Shown: positions 43,103 to 51,198 of the stretch, piece after piece | Layout of the letters: every line of letters begins with the position of its first letter | How positions within the stretch are numbered: the first letter of the stretch is position 1 | From: an uncultured Nesterenkonia sp. | GTDB taxonomy: Bacteria > Actinomycetota > Actinomycetes > Actinomycetales > Micrococcaceae | Assembly (NCBI GenBank): GCA_947494195.1 | Contig: CANLUC010000001.1 | Coordinates: 62,001-126,000 of the forward strand | Direction of reading: 5' to 3' | DNA: 64,000 nucleotides | Notes under the pieces: model-generated | Database searches by the model: none | Told to the model about the DNA's origin: nothing | Seen by the model: the letters and a program-made list of their open reading frames with translations, nothing else | Translations under genes and position numbers: made by a program

Positions 43103-44578
43103 ATGAGTCCAGAGGTAGTCGGGTTCGCGATCGTGCTGCTGGCATCGGTGATGCTGCTCGGCAAGTACGTCCGCGTCAAAGTGCCATTCATCCAGAAGCT
43201 GCTCCTGCCCAGCGCCATCATCGCCGGGTTCATCGGCCTCGTCGTCGGCCCGCAGGTGATTGGCCGGCTCGGCGAACCTCTCGGCTGGGCCTGGCTGGAA
43301 GATGGCGGGCTGCTCACCAGCGGGATCGTGGACATCTGGGCGGAGCTGCCCGGTCTGCTGATCTCGGTCGTCTTCGCCACGCTGTTCCTGGGATCGCGGA
43401 TCCCCTCCCCCGTCCGCGTCGCCAAGCTGGTCGGCCCGCAGCTGTCGATCGGCGTGGCCTACGGCTCGGGCCAGTACGTGGTGGGCATCCTGCTGGGCCT
43501 GCTGGTGCTCTCGCCGCTGCTCGGGGTGGATCCCGTATTCGGCGCGCTGATCGAGATCGCCTTCGAGGGCGGACACGGCACGGCCGCGGGCATGCAGCCG
43601 GCCTTCGAGGACATGGGCATCCCCGAGGCCACCGACCTCGCACTGGCCATCGCCACCGTGGGTCTGGTCTCCGGAATCATCATCGGCATCGCGGTGATCA
43701 ACTGGGGCGTGCGCACCGGTCGCACGCGCGTCATCAAGAACGTGTCCGAGCAGTCGAAGTCGGAGCTGCGCGGCCTCTACAGCGACGACGAGCGCGTCTC
43801 CACCGGGCGGATGACCTCACGCCCCGGGTCGATCGAACCGTTGACGCTGCACGTCGCCGTCGTCGGCCTGGCGATCATCATCGGGTGGCTCATCCTCGAG
43901 GGGCTGATCTGGGTCGAGAATCAGCTGTGGGGCCTGCCCGGATCGGTCTGGTCCGAGGAGGGCCTCACGCTGCTCGGCTACGTGCCGCTCTTCCCACTGG
44001 CGATGATCGGTGGCGTGATAATCCAGGTGATCCTCGATCGCACCGGGAACACCAGCCTGCTGGACCACGAGACCATGAAGCGGATCCAGGGGCTGTCGCT
44101 GGACATCCTGATCGTGGCCGCGCTGGCGACGATCTCGCTGGATGTCATCGCCAGCTACTGGGAGACCTTCTTGATCCTCTCGATCGCTGGAATCCTCTTC
44201 TGCGCCACGATCCTGGTGTACTTCACCCCGCGGATCATCCCGGAGTTCTGGCTCGAGCGCGGCATCGCCGACTTCGGCCAGTCGATGGGCGTGACGGCGA
44301 CCGGCCTGGCGCTGCTGCGCGTCGCCGACCCCGACGACGAGTCCCCGGCTCTGGAGGCCTTCGGCTATAAGCAATTGTTCTTCGAGCCGTTCTTCGGCGG
44401 CGGACTGATCACCGCGCTGTCGATCCCGCTGATGGTCGCCACCGGCAGCGTGTACATCGTGCTGATACCCATGGCGGTGCTGTTCATTGCCTCGCTGGTG
44501 GCCGGCAGGATCTACTACAAGGGAGTGCGCTCAGGACGCTGGTCCGGGCCTCCCGCGAAGGTCGATGAGCCCACGTAG
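43103..44578 (+). CDS. GltS-type sodium/glutamate symporter family protein
   Basis: Membrane protein of 491 residues with about 11-12 segments. Family marks are KLLLPSAIIAGFIGLVVGPQ near the N-terminus and FEGGHGTAAGMQPAFEDMG, the glycine-rich loop of GltS carriers. The central hydrophilic loop has SEQSKSELRGLYSDDERVS. E. coli GltS has 401 residues, so this is a longer, actinobacterial form. Glutamate is the family substrate, but its place between quiC and the flavoprotein suggests another carboxylate, perhaps an aromatic or hydroaromatic acid (inference). GGAGAGG precedes the ATG. Confidence 0.8.
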   Translation: MSPEVVGFAIVLLASVMLLGKYVRVKVPFIQKLLLPSAIIAGFIGLVVGPQVIGRLGEPLGWAWLEDGGLLTSGIVDIWAELPGLLISVVFATLFLGSRIPSPVRVAKLVGPQLSIGVAYGSGQYVVGILLGLLVLSPLLGVDPVFGALIEIAFEGGHGTAAGMQPAFEDMGIPEATDLALAIATVGLVSGIIIGIAVINWGVRTGRTRVIKNVSEQSKSELRGLYSDDERVSTGRMTSRPGSIEPLTLHVAVVGLAIIIGWLILEGLIWVENQLWGLPGSVWSEEGLTLLGYVPLFPLAMIGGVIIQVILDRTGNTSLLDHETMKRIQGLSLDILIVAALATISLDVIASYWETFLILSIAGILFCATILVYFTPRIIPEFWLERGIADFGQSMGVTATGLALLRVADPDDESPALEAFGYKQLFFEPFFGGGLITALSIPLMVATGSVYIVLIPMAVLFIASLVAGRIYYKGVRSGRWSGPPAKVDEPT

Positions 44579-44614
44579 ACGGGAGGCCCCCACCCCAGCA
44601 CCCCCCACCCCAGC

Positions 44615-44686
44615 GTTGAGCGGCGGATTCTCCGACTAATTCATGCGGTTTTCGGCCTGAATTGCTCGGATTTTCCGCCCCTCAAC
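44615..44686. repeat. Intergenic palindrome, family A copy 3
   Basis: Arms 44615-44643 and 44658-44686 pair at 23 of 29 positions; the loop is 14 nt (TGCGGTTTTCGGCC). It starts GTTGAGCGGCGGATTCTCCG like copy 2. It lies between the convergent ends of the GltS-type gene and the flavoprotein gene. Confidence 0.85.
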
Positions 44687-44717
44687 GCAGGGTGGTGTGG
44701 CGTCGCAACGCGGTTGC

Positions 44718-46163
44718 TCACACCGGGCGGCCGTAGGTCTCGAGCAGGCGCAGCCAGACCTCGTTGACCGTGGGGAACGCCGGGACCGCGTGCCAGAGCC
44801 GGTCCAGCGGGACCTCGGCCGTGACCGCGATCGTGGCGGCCTGCAGCAGCTCGCTGACCTCGGATCCCACGAAGGTCATGCCGAGGATGACCTTTCGGTC
44901 CTCGTCGACCACCATGCGCGCAGTCCCCGGGTGGGGCTGGGACTTCAGCGCCGTCCCGGCGACGTCGCCCAGCTCGTAGTCCACCACCCGAACCGTGTAG
45001 CCGGCCTCGCGGGCCGCCGCGGAGGTGAGTCCCACGGACGCGACCTCGGGTTCGGTGAAGGTGACCTGCGGGACGGCCGCATGATCGGCGGTGGCCACAT
45101 GAGCTCCCCAGGGCTGGTCCTGCACCGCAGCCCCCTTCGCGCGTGCCACGATCACGTCTCCCGCCGCACGGGCCTGGTACTTGCCCTGGTGGGTCAGCAG
45201 TGCCCGGTGGGTCACATCGCCCACCGCGTAGAGCCAGTCGAAGCCGGGCACCTGCATGGTGTCGTCGGTCTCGATCCAGGTCCCCGGCTCGAGCCCGATG
45301 CTCTCCAGTCCCAGGTCAGCGGTGCGCGGCGAGCGCCCGGTCGCGGCGAGCACCTCCTGAGCCAAGACATCCTCTCCCACCGAGACCTCGATCCGCACGC
45401 CTTCGGCCGAGCGGGAGACTCGTTCGGGAGTGGTGTTCAGGCGCAGCGTGACACCTTGGTCCTCCAACGCCTTGCCGACGAGCTCGCCGGCGAAGGGCTC
45501 CATCCCGCCGAGCAGCCCGCTGCGCGCGATGACCGTGACCTCGGCCCCCAGGGAGGCGTAGGCGCTGGCCATCTCGGCCGCGACCACGCCGCCGCCGATG
45601 ATGGCGAGGCTCTTCGGGATGGCATGCGCGCTGGTGGCTTCGCGGCTGGTCCAGGGGTGAGCCTCGGCCAGTCCTTCGATGGGAGCGATGGCCGCCGCGG
45701 ACCCGGTCGCGAGGGTCACTGCGTGGCGCGCGGTGAGCTGCGTCTGCGATCCGTCCTCGGCGGTGACGGTGACCTGCCTGGGCCCGGTGAGCCGGCCCTG
45801 CCCGCGGATCAGGCTGATCCCGGCGCCGTCGAGCCACTTCGCCTGGCCGTCGTCCTTCCATCCGCTGGTGAAGGAGTCGCGGCGCGCCAGGACGGCCTCG
45901 ACGTCGAGGGTCCCGGTCACCGCTTCGGCCGCGCCGGGCACCGCCTGGGCGGAGCGCAGCGCCTGCGGGGATCGGAGCAGCGCCTTTGAGGGGATGCAGG
46001 CCCAGTAGGAGCATTCACCGCCCACGAGTTCGGCCTCGACGACGACGACGCTCAGCCCGCCCTGGACCGCACGGTCGGCCGCGTTCTCCCCCACGGCTCC
46101 ACCGCCGATCACAATGACGTCGAACTCGGCGCTCTGGGCCGGTGCTTCTGTCTGAGATTCCAT
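44718..46163 (-). CDS. FAD-dependent disulfide oxidoreductase (lipoamide-dehydrogenase-like)
   Basis: Protein of 481 residues: FAD loop DVIVIGGGAVGENAADRAV, redox pair C-x4-C in GGECSYWACIPSKALL, NAD loop LAIIGGGVVAAEMASAYASL, and WLYAVGDVTHRALLTHQGKY. The C-terminal catalytic motif, HPTxxE in true lipoamide dehydrogenases, reads FPTVNE here, so the proton-accepting histidine is missing. It may reduce another disulfide or a quinone. AGGAG precedes ATG 46163; a longer open frame is unsupported. It diverges from the TRAP operon across a shared 206-bp region. Confidence 0.82.
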   Translation of the reverse strand: MESQTEAPAQSAEFDVIVIGGGAVGENAADRAVQGGLSVVVVEAELVGGECSYWACIPSKALLRSPQALRSAQAVPGAAEAVTGTLDVEAVLARRDSFTSGWKDDGQAKWLDGAGISLIRGQGRLTGPRQVTVTAEDGSQTQLTARHAVTLATGSAAAIAPIEGLAEAHPWTSREATSAHAIPKSLAIIGGGVVAAEMASAYASLGAEVTVIARSGLLGGMEPFAGELVGKALEDQGVTLRLNTTPERVSRSAEGVRIEVSVGEDVLAQEVLAATGRSPRTADLGLESIGLEPGTWIETDDTMQVPGFDWLYAVGDVTHRALLTHQGKYQARAAGDVIVARAKGAAVQDQPWGAHVATADHAAVPQVTFTEPEVASVGLTSAAAREAGYTVRVVDYELGDVAGTALKSQPHPGTARMVVDEDRKVILGMTFVGSEVSELLQAATIAVTAEVPLDRLWHAVPAFPTVNEVWLRLLETYGRPV

Positions 46164-46240
46164 TGCTGCTCCTGGTGAATAGGTGAGAAACGTGGACCTG
46201 CCGGGTACAACGTGAGCCACCGCGCAATTGCTTCCCGGGC

Positions 46241-46256
46241 ATCGCGACAGCGCGAT
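46241..46256. promoter_or_regulatory. Short perfect palindrome upstream of the flavoprotein gene
   Basis: ATCGCG-ACAG-CGCGAT, a perfect 6-bp inverted repeat with a 4-nt centre, lies in the divergent region between the flavoprotein gene and the TRAP operon. It could be a second regulator site; GC-rich palindromes of this size also occur by chance. Confidence 0.3.
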
Positions 46257-46289
46257 CAACAGAGACCGCGAGACCCTTGAGGGTGATCT

Positions 46290-46318
46290 TTGACACCTAA
46301 TGTACGAACCGGTACGTT
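46290..46318 (+). promoter_or_regulatory. TRAP operon promoter with operator in spacer and -10
   Basis: A perfect -35 TTGACA (46290-46295), a 17-bp spacer and a -10 TACGTT (46313-46318) lie 51 bp before dctQ. A 20-bp palindrome (46299-46318, AATGTAC-N6-GTACGTT) fills the spacer and the -10 box. It is the partner of the quiC site at 41064. The geometry is that of a simple repressor-occluded promoter. AAAGGA precedes the dctQ GTG. Confidence 0.65.
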
Positions 46319-46369
46319 TATTCCAGTCGTTGTGGCGCACGCCACTTTTATCGTGATCAAAGGAACCCC

Positions 46370-46923
46370 GTGACCCACACCAGGAAACCCCTGAGCCGCC
46401 GAGTGGTGGACGTGCTCACGCGCATCGAGCTCGGCTTCGCCGGCATCATGCTTCTTGTGATCCTCGTCCTGGTCTTCACCCAGGCCGCGCAGCGCTACAC
46501 CCCGTTCGAGGGCCTGGCCTGGACCGGCGAGATCTCTCGTTTCGGCCTGGCCTGGATGACCTTCTCCGTGGCCGGAGTGCTCATCACCCTGCGCGGACAC
46601 ATCGCGCTTGAAGTGGTCGACACGCTTCCCGCGCCGCGGCTCATCCGCGTGGTGCAGGTCGGCTCGCTGCTCCTCGTGGCGCTGATCGCACTGGGCCTGA
46701 GCAACGAGGCCTGGGGGCTGATCCAGACCCAGGGGCCTTGAGCTCCCCCGTGCTGCGCATGCCCATGTCCGTGGTCTACATCCCGGTGCTCACCGGGATG
46801 ATCAGCACCGTCCTGCGTTCACTGGTCGCCGCGTGGATGATCGCCAAGCACGGCCCGATCCTTCCGGCCGCTGACCATGACGCGGCGGAGCTGCGCACCA
46901 ACACCGTGGAGGACCACTCGTGA
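46370..46923 (+). pseudogene. dctQ: TRAP small permease subunit, frameshifted
   Basis: The reading frame gives the first 123 residues of a DctQ protein (four-helix membrane subunit; TRIELGFAGIMLLVILVLVF, EISRFGLAWMTFSVAGVLI, RGHIALEVVD), then stops at TGA 46739-46741. The expected C-terminus continues at once in the -1 frame (SSPVLRMPMSVVYIPVLTG, VLRSLVAAWMI) to 46923, where it overlaps the dctM GTG by 4 bp as an intact gene would. Adding one G to the GGGG run at 46732-46735 restores a 184-residue protein of normal DctQ length. It is either a real mutation, a phase-variable tract or a sequencing error. Translation of the second half from TTG (TTGA overlap) is less likely. Confidence 0.75.
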
Positions 46924-48194
46924 CACTCATCCTTCTGGGCGTTGCCATCGCCCTCCTGCTCATCCTGCGCGTGCCGGTCGCCTTTGCGTTCCTCGGCCCC
47001 TCGCTGGTCTACATGCTCTTAGACGGACAGTCCTCCGGCACCAGCCTGCGCCAGGTGACCAACGCGATCCAGAGCTTCCCGCTGCTGGCGGTGCCGCTGT
47101 TCGTGTTCCTCGGAACCCTCGCCAACCACGCAGGCCTGGCGGATCGACTCTTCCGCTTCGCGATGGCCGCCCTGGCCCGGATTCGCGGCAACCTCGGTTA
47201 TGTGACCGTCGGCGCCAGTGTGGGCTTCTCCTGGATGAGCGGCTCCGCCGTGGCCGATGCGGCCGCGCTGGGCAAGGTGCAGATCCCGGCCATGCTGCGC
47301 AACGGCTACACCCGCCGGTTCGCCACGGGCCTCTCCGCCGCCTCCTCGCTGATCGCCCCGGTCATGCCGCCGAGCATCCCAGCGGTCATCTACGCCGGGC
47401 TCGCCGCCGCCTCCACCGGCGCGCTCTTCGCCGCCTCCGTGGTCCCCGCGCTGCTCATGGCCGTCGGGCTCTGCGTGGTGGTCTGGATCCTGGTGCGGCG
47501 CAACCCCAATCTCACCGCCGGACGCTTCGACCGCCAGGAGCTGATCAGCTCCACCAAGGGCGTGCTGCTGCCCGCCGTGACGCCGGTGATCATCCTCGGG
47601 GGCATCCTGGGCGGGCTGTTCACGCCGACCGAGGCGGCCGCCGTCGCCGTCTTCTGGGTCCTGCTGATCTCGCTGATCCAGCGCTCGCTCTCCTTCAAGG
47701 GCTTCCTTGCCGCCATCCGTGAGACCGCGCTGACCACGGGTGCGATCATGCTGATCGTCGCCTCCGCGGCGCTGCTCGGTCACATCATGGCGCTGGAGCG
47801 TCTGCCGCAGCTGCTGACCGAAACGCTGCTGAGCATCACCGAGAATCCTACGGTGTTCCTGCTGCTGGTCGCGCTGCTGATGCTGATTCTGGGCACCGTC
47901 ATCGACGCCACCGCGATCCTGGTGCTCGTGGTGCCGATCCTGCTGCCGATCTCCATGCAGTATCAGATCGATCCGATCGTGCTCGGCGTGGTGCTGATCA
48001 TCTCGCTGATGATCGGGCTGCTGACTCCCCCGGTGGGCACGGCGCTGTTCGTGACCGCCTCGGTCTCGGACACCCGCGTGGGTGAGGTCTTCAAGGGCGC
48101 TCTGCCCTTCGCGATGCCCGCGGTGATCGTGCTGCTGCTGGTCATCTTCTTCCCCGGCGCGCTGATGTTCTTCCCGGAGGTGCTCGGACTGTGA
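46920..48194 (+). CDS. dctM: TRAP large permease subunit
   Basis: Membrane protein of 424 residues, the standard DctM length, with about 12-13 segments. Typical stretches are SFPLLAVPLFVFLGTLANHA, GFSWMSGSAVADAAALGKV, AASSLIAPVMPPSIPAVIYA, GLFTPTEAAAVAVFW and LLTPPVGTALFVTASVSD. It moves the substrate held by DctP with sodium. The start is GTG overlapping the upstream gene; the stop overlaps the aroE-like GTG by 4 bp, so the genes are tightly coupled. Confidence 0.94.
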   Translation: MTLILLGVAIALLLILRVPVAFAFLGPSLVYMLLDGQSSGTSLRQVTNAIQSFPLLAVPLFVFLGTLANHAGLADRLFRFAMAALARIRGNLGYVTVGASVGFSWMSGSAVADAAALGKVQIPAMLRNGYTRRFATGLSAASSLIAPVMPPSIPAVIYAGLAAASTGALFAASVVPALLMAVGLCVVVWILVRRNPNLTAGRFDRQELISSTKGVLLPAVTPVIILGGILGGLFTPTEAAAVAVFWVLLISLIQRSLSFKGFLAAIRETALTTGAIMLIVASAALLGHIMALERLPQLLTETLLSITENPTVFLLLVALLMLILGTVIDATAILVLVVPILLPISMQYQIDPIVLGVVLIISLMIGLLTPPVGTALFVTASVSDTRVGEVFKGALPFAMPAVIVLLLVIFFPGALMFFPEVLGL

Positions 48195-49108
48195 CCGAGA
48201 CGCCGAGAAGCACCGACACGGGGCGCAGCATCCTGGCTGGCCTCATCGGCCACGGCGTCGGCCCCTCGCTGACCCCCACGATGCATGAGCTCGAGGGCTC
48301 GCGCCACGGGATGCGCTACATCTACCGCAGCATCGAGTTCGCCGGCGGCGAGGGCTCCCAGGGGGAGCTGGGCCGGCTGCTGCAGATGGCCCAGCGACTG
48401 AGTTTCAACGGGCTGAACATCACCTTCCCCGCGAAGCAGTCGGTGGTGCCGCTGCTCGATGAGCTCGGCCCCTCCGCCGCCATGATCGGCGCGGTCAACA
48501 CCGTGGTCTTCACCGACGACGGCGCCGCGGTCGGCCACAACACCGACGTCACCGGCTTCCGAGCCTGCATCGACGACGGCCTGGGCGAGACCGCCTGCGG
48601 CCACGTGGTGCTGGTGGGATCCGGCGGCGCGGGCTCCGCGGTGGCGCATGCGCTGGTCATGCGCGGAGTTTCAAGCCTGAGCCTTGTGGACGTGGATCTC
48701 GAGAAGAGCGCCACCCTGGCTCGCAGCCTGCACACCACGCATGGCTTCACCGCTGAGCGGGCTCAACCCGAGCACCTGCCTCAGCTTCTCCAGCGTGCCG
48801 ACGGCGTGGTCAACGCCACCCCCTTCGGCATGGCCCACCACCCGGGATCACCCTTCGACACCGAGCTGCTGCAGCCTCGGCACTGGGTGGCCGATGTCGT
48901 GTACCGGCCGGTGGACACCGTGCTGCTTCGCGCAGCCGAAGAACGCGGCTGCCTGACGGTCTCGGGACTCGGCATGGCCATGCACCAGGCCGCCGACGCG
49001 TTCGAGATCTTCACCGGGGAGACCGCAGACCGCGTGTCCATGCTCGATGACCTCAATGCCCTGATCGAAGCCGAATCACCACACCCTCGTGCAACGATGC
49101 ACCGATGA
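48191..49108 (+). CDS. aroE: Shikimate/quinate 5-dehydrogenase, catabolic type
   Basis: Protein of 305 residues. The catalytic pair is K82 in NGLNITFPAKQS and D119 in GHNTDVTGF; GAVNTVVF, VNATPFGMA and SGLGMAMHQAADAFEIFTG are the other family marks. The nucleotide loop VLVGSGGAGSAVAHAL is followed by an acidic strand end (SLVDVD), which favours NAD over NADP, as in catabolic quinate/shikimate dehydrogenases. Start GTG overlaps dctM. Its place inside the TRAP operon and near quiC suggests oxidation of shikimate to 3-dehydroshikimate for breakdown, not aromatic synthesis. Confidence 0.88.
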   Translation: MTETPRSTDTGRSILAGLIGHGVGPSLTPTMHELEGSRHGMRYIYRSIEFAGGEGSQGELGRLLQMAQRLSFNGLNITFPAKQSVVPLLDELGPSAAMIGAVNTVVFTDDGAAVGHNTDVTGFRACIDDGLGETACGHVVLVGSGGAGSAVAHALVMRGVSSLSLVDVDLEKSATLARSLHTTHGFTAERAQPEHLPQLLQRADGVVNATPFGMAHHPGSPFDTELLQPRHWVADVVYRPVDTVLLRAAEERGCLTVSGLGMAMHQAADAFEIFTGETADRVSMLDDLNALIEAESPHPRATMHR

Positions 49109-49122
49109 AAGGAACACCCACC

Positions 49123-50154
49123 ATGTCCAAGCGATACAACACCCTGAGCAAGGCCGCCGTCATCGCCGCCCTGCCGATCCTCGGTCTCACTGCCTGCGGC
49201 GGAGGCGACGGGGAAGCCAGCGGCGACGGCGGAGGCAGCGGTGAGTCGATGGAGCTGACCCTGGCGCACAGCTACAACGACGACCAGCCCCAGGCCCGCT
49301 GCGGCGCCGACGTGATCAAGGAAGAGGTCGAGGCCGCCGACGTCGGACTCACCATCGAGATCTTCGGCTCCAGCCAGCTCGGCGGTGACGCCGACCGCAT
49401 CGCCTCCGTCGCCTCCGGGGACGTGGACATCGACATCCAGGGCGCCTCCGCGCTGGGTGCCGTCTACGAACCGATCAGCGTGCTCGACGCCGCCTACGCC
49501 TTCGACGACGCCGATCACCTCGCCCGCTTCATGGAGAGCGAAGAGGGAACCCAGGTCGTGGAGGACTTCGCCGAGTCCGCCGGCATCCAGACCTTGGGCG
49601 CATGGTCGGCAGGCGCCCGCCACTTCACCTCCAACGAGCCCATCAGCTCCCCCGAGGACCTCGAAGGCATGCAGATCCGCTTCCCCGGCTCCCCGCAGTT
49701 CCTGATGAACGCCGAAGCCATGGGTGCCAACGCGGTGGAGGTCGCCTATGAGGAGCTCTACCTGTCGCTCCAGCAGGGCGCCGTGGACGGTCAGGAGAAC
49801 CCGATCACCAACATCGAGTCCGAAAACCTCAATGAGGTCCAGGACTACCTGAACCTCAGCTCGCACCAGCTGAACACCAACCTGGTGATCATGTCCGACA
49901 AGTGGAACGACCTCAACGAGGAGCAGCAGGAGGCGCTGACCAGCGCGGTGGAGTCCGCCGTCACTGAGGTGACCGAATGCGTGGCCACGGATGAGGAAGA
50001 GACGCTGGCCGAATGGCGTGACGGCGGTGAGTGGGAGGTCAACGACGATGTCGACGTCGAGGCGTTCCGCGAGATGACCCTCCCGAACCTCGAGGAGGCC
50101 CTTGAGGGCGACTCGCTGGCGACCTTCGAAGCCATCCGCTCCACGAGCGAGTGA
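49123..50154 (+). CDS. dctP: TRAP substrate-binding lipoprotein
   Basis: Protein of 343 residues with a lipoprotein signal (ALPILGLTACGGG) and a Gly/Ser/Asp linker, then the DctP fold: MELTLAHSYNDDQPQ, EIFGSSQLGGDADRIASVAS, the signature around EDLEGMQIRFPGSPQF (with the carboxylate-binding Arg), and LQQGAVDGQENPITNI. Such receptors bind organic acids. AAAGGA precedes ATG 49123; the ATG at 49105 would place the ribosome site inside the gene. Being lipid-anchored suits a Gram-positive cell. Substrate unknown; shikimate is suggested by context. Confidence 0.92.
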   Translation: MSKRYNTLSKAAVIAALPILGLTACGGGDGEASGDGGGSGESMELTLAHSYNDDQPQARCGADVIKEEVEAADVGLTIEIFGSSQLGGDADRIASVASGDVDIDIQGASALGAVYEPISVLDAAYAFDDADHLARFMESEEGTQVVEDFAESAGIQTLGAWSAGARHFTSNEPISSPEDLEGMQIRFPGSPQFLMNAEAMGANAVEVAYEELYLSLQQGAVDGQENPITNIESENLNEVQDYLNLSSHQLNTNLVIMSDKWNDLNEEQQEALTSAVESAVTEVTECVATDEEETLAEWRDGGEWEVNDDVDVEAFREMTLPNLEEALEGDSLATFEAIRSTSE

Positions 50155-50163
50155 TCTGACCCT

Positions 50164-51135
50164 ATGTCCAGCATGGTCCCCACGCTCACCGGAGAGGTGC
50201 CCGGAGATTCCCTCGGCACCACTCTGGTGCATGAGCACCTGATCGTCAGCGACCCGCAGCTGGATCGCGACCTCCCCCACCCGGAGTGGGACGAGGCCGC
50301 AGTCATGGCACGGGCCGAGGCGCAGCTGCAGACGCTGGCGGAGCTGGGCGTAGACACGATCGTGGACCTCACCGTCCCCGGTCTGGGACGAGACGTGCGG
50401 CGGGTCGCCGAGCTGGCCCGCCGCACCTCGATCCGCATCCTGGTGGCCACCGGCTGGTACACCAGCGACGTGCTGCCGCACTTCTTCCGACTCAACGGGC
50501 CGGGCCGGCTGGTGGAGGGCCCCGATCCGCTGATCGAGCTGTTCCTGCGCGACATCCAGCAGGGGATCTCCCGCACGGACCTGCGCGCGGCCATGCTCAA
50601 GGTCTGCTCCGACAGCGCCGGGATCACCGACGACGTGGCGCATGTCTTCACCGCCGCCGCCCAGGCGCACCGCGACACCGGCGTGCCCATCACCACACAC
50701 TCGGACCCCGCCTCACGCGGAGGACTGGAGCAGCAGCGCCTGCTGGGAAGCCTTGGGGTGGACCTGGAACGGGTCGTCATCGGGCACAGCGGCGACTCCA
50801 CCGATCTGGACTACCTGCGCGAACTCGCCGACGCCGGATCCTTCCTCGGCTTCGACCGCTTCGGGATGAGTCACACCGGCTCCGATGAGGACCGCATCCA
50901 GATGCTGCTGACCCTGCTGGAGCTGGGGTACGCCGAGAAGCTGCTGCTCTCCCACGACGCCGCCATGTTCAGCCGCATCACCCCACCCTCCTGGAGGGCT
51001 GTGCACGCGCCGCAGTGGAGCATGGACCACCTGCACCGTCGCGTCCTGCCGCGGCTGCGCACGTCAGGCCTCGACGCCGCCCTCGAACGGCAGCTCCTGG
51101 TCGAAAACCCCCGACGCCTCCTGACAGGGGCATAA
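50164..51135 (+). CDS. Phosphotriesterase-family metal hydrolase
   Basis: Protein of 323 residues of the PTE branch of the amidohydrolases. The complete binuclear metal set can be seen: H23 and H25 in LVHEHLIV, bridging lysine K146 in AMLKVCSD, H179 in PITTHSD, H208 in VVIGHSGD and D265 in LLSHDAAM. Relatives hydrolyse lactones, carboxylic or phosphate esters. It starts 9 bp after dctP and is part of the TRAP operon. It may free or open a shikimate/quinate-related ester or lactone (inference). No strong ribosome site; translation may be coupled to dctP. Confidence 0.86.
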   Translation: MSSMVPTLTGEVPGDSLGTTLVHEHLIVSDPQLDRDLPHPEWDEAAVMARAEAQLQTLAELGVDTIVDLTVPGLGRDVRRVAELARRTSIRILVATGWYTSDVLPHFFRLNGPGRLVEGPDPLIELFLRDIQQGISRTDLRAAMLKVCSDSAGITDDVAHVFTAAAQAHRDTGVPITTHSDPASRGGLEQQRLLGSLGVDLERVVIGHSGDSTDLDYLRELADAGSFLGFDRFGMSHTGSDEDRIQMLLTLLELGYAEKLLLSHDAAMFSRITPPSWRAVHAPQWSMDHLHRRVLPRLRTSGLDAALERQLLVENPRRLLTGA

Positions 51136-51198
51136 GCCAGCAGGACCCTGCCGAGAGGTGATCTGATACTCTCGCCGCGAAGCCAGGAGGAGAATACT

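Noticed and set aside
46720-46745. Programmed -1 frameshift in dctQ
   Set aside because: The sequence CAG GGG CCT TGA does not give a usual X-XXY-YYZ slippery heptamer, and other TRAP dctQ genes are not known to need one. A base deletion or read error is simpler.
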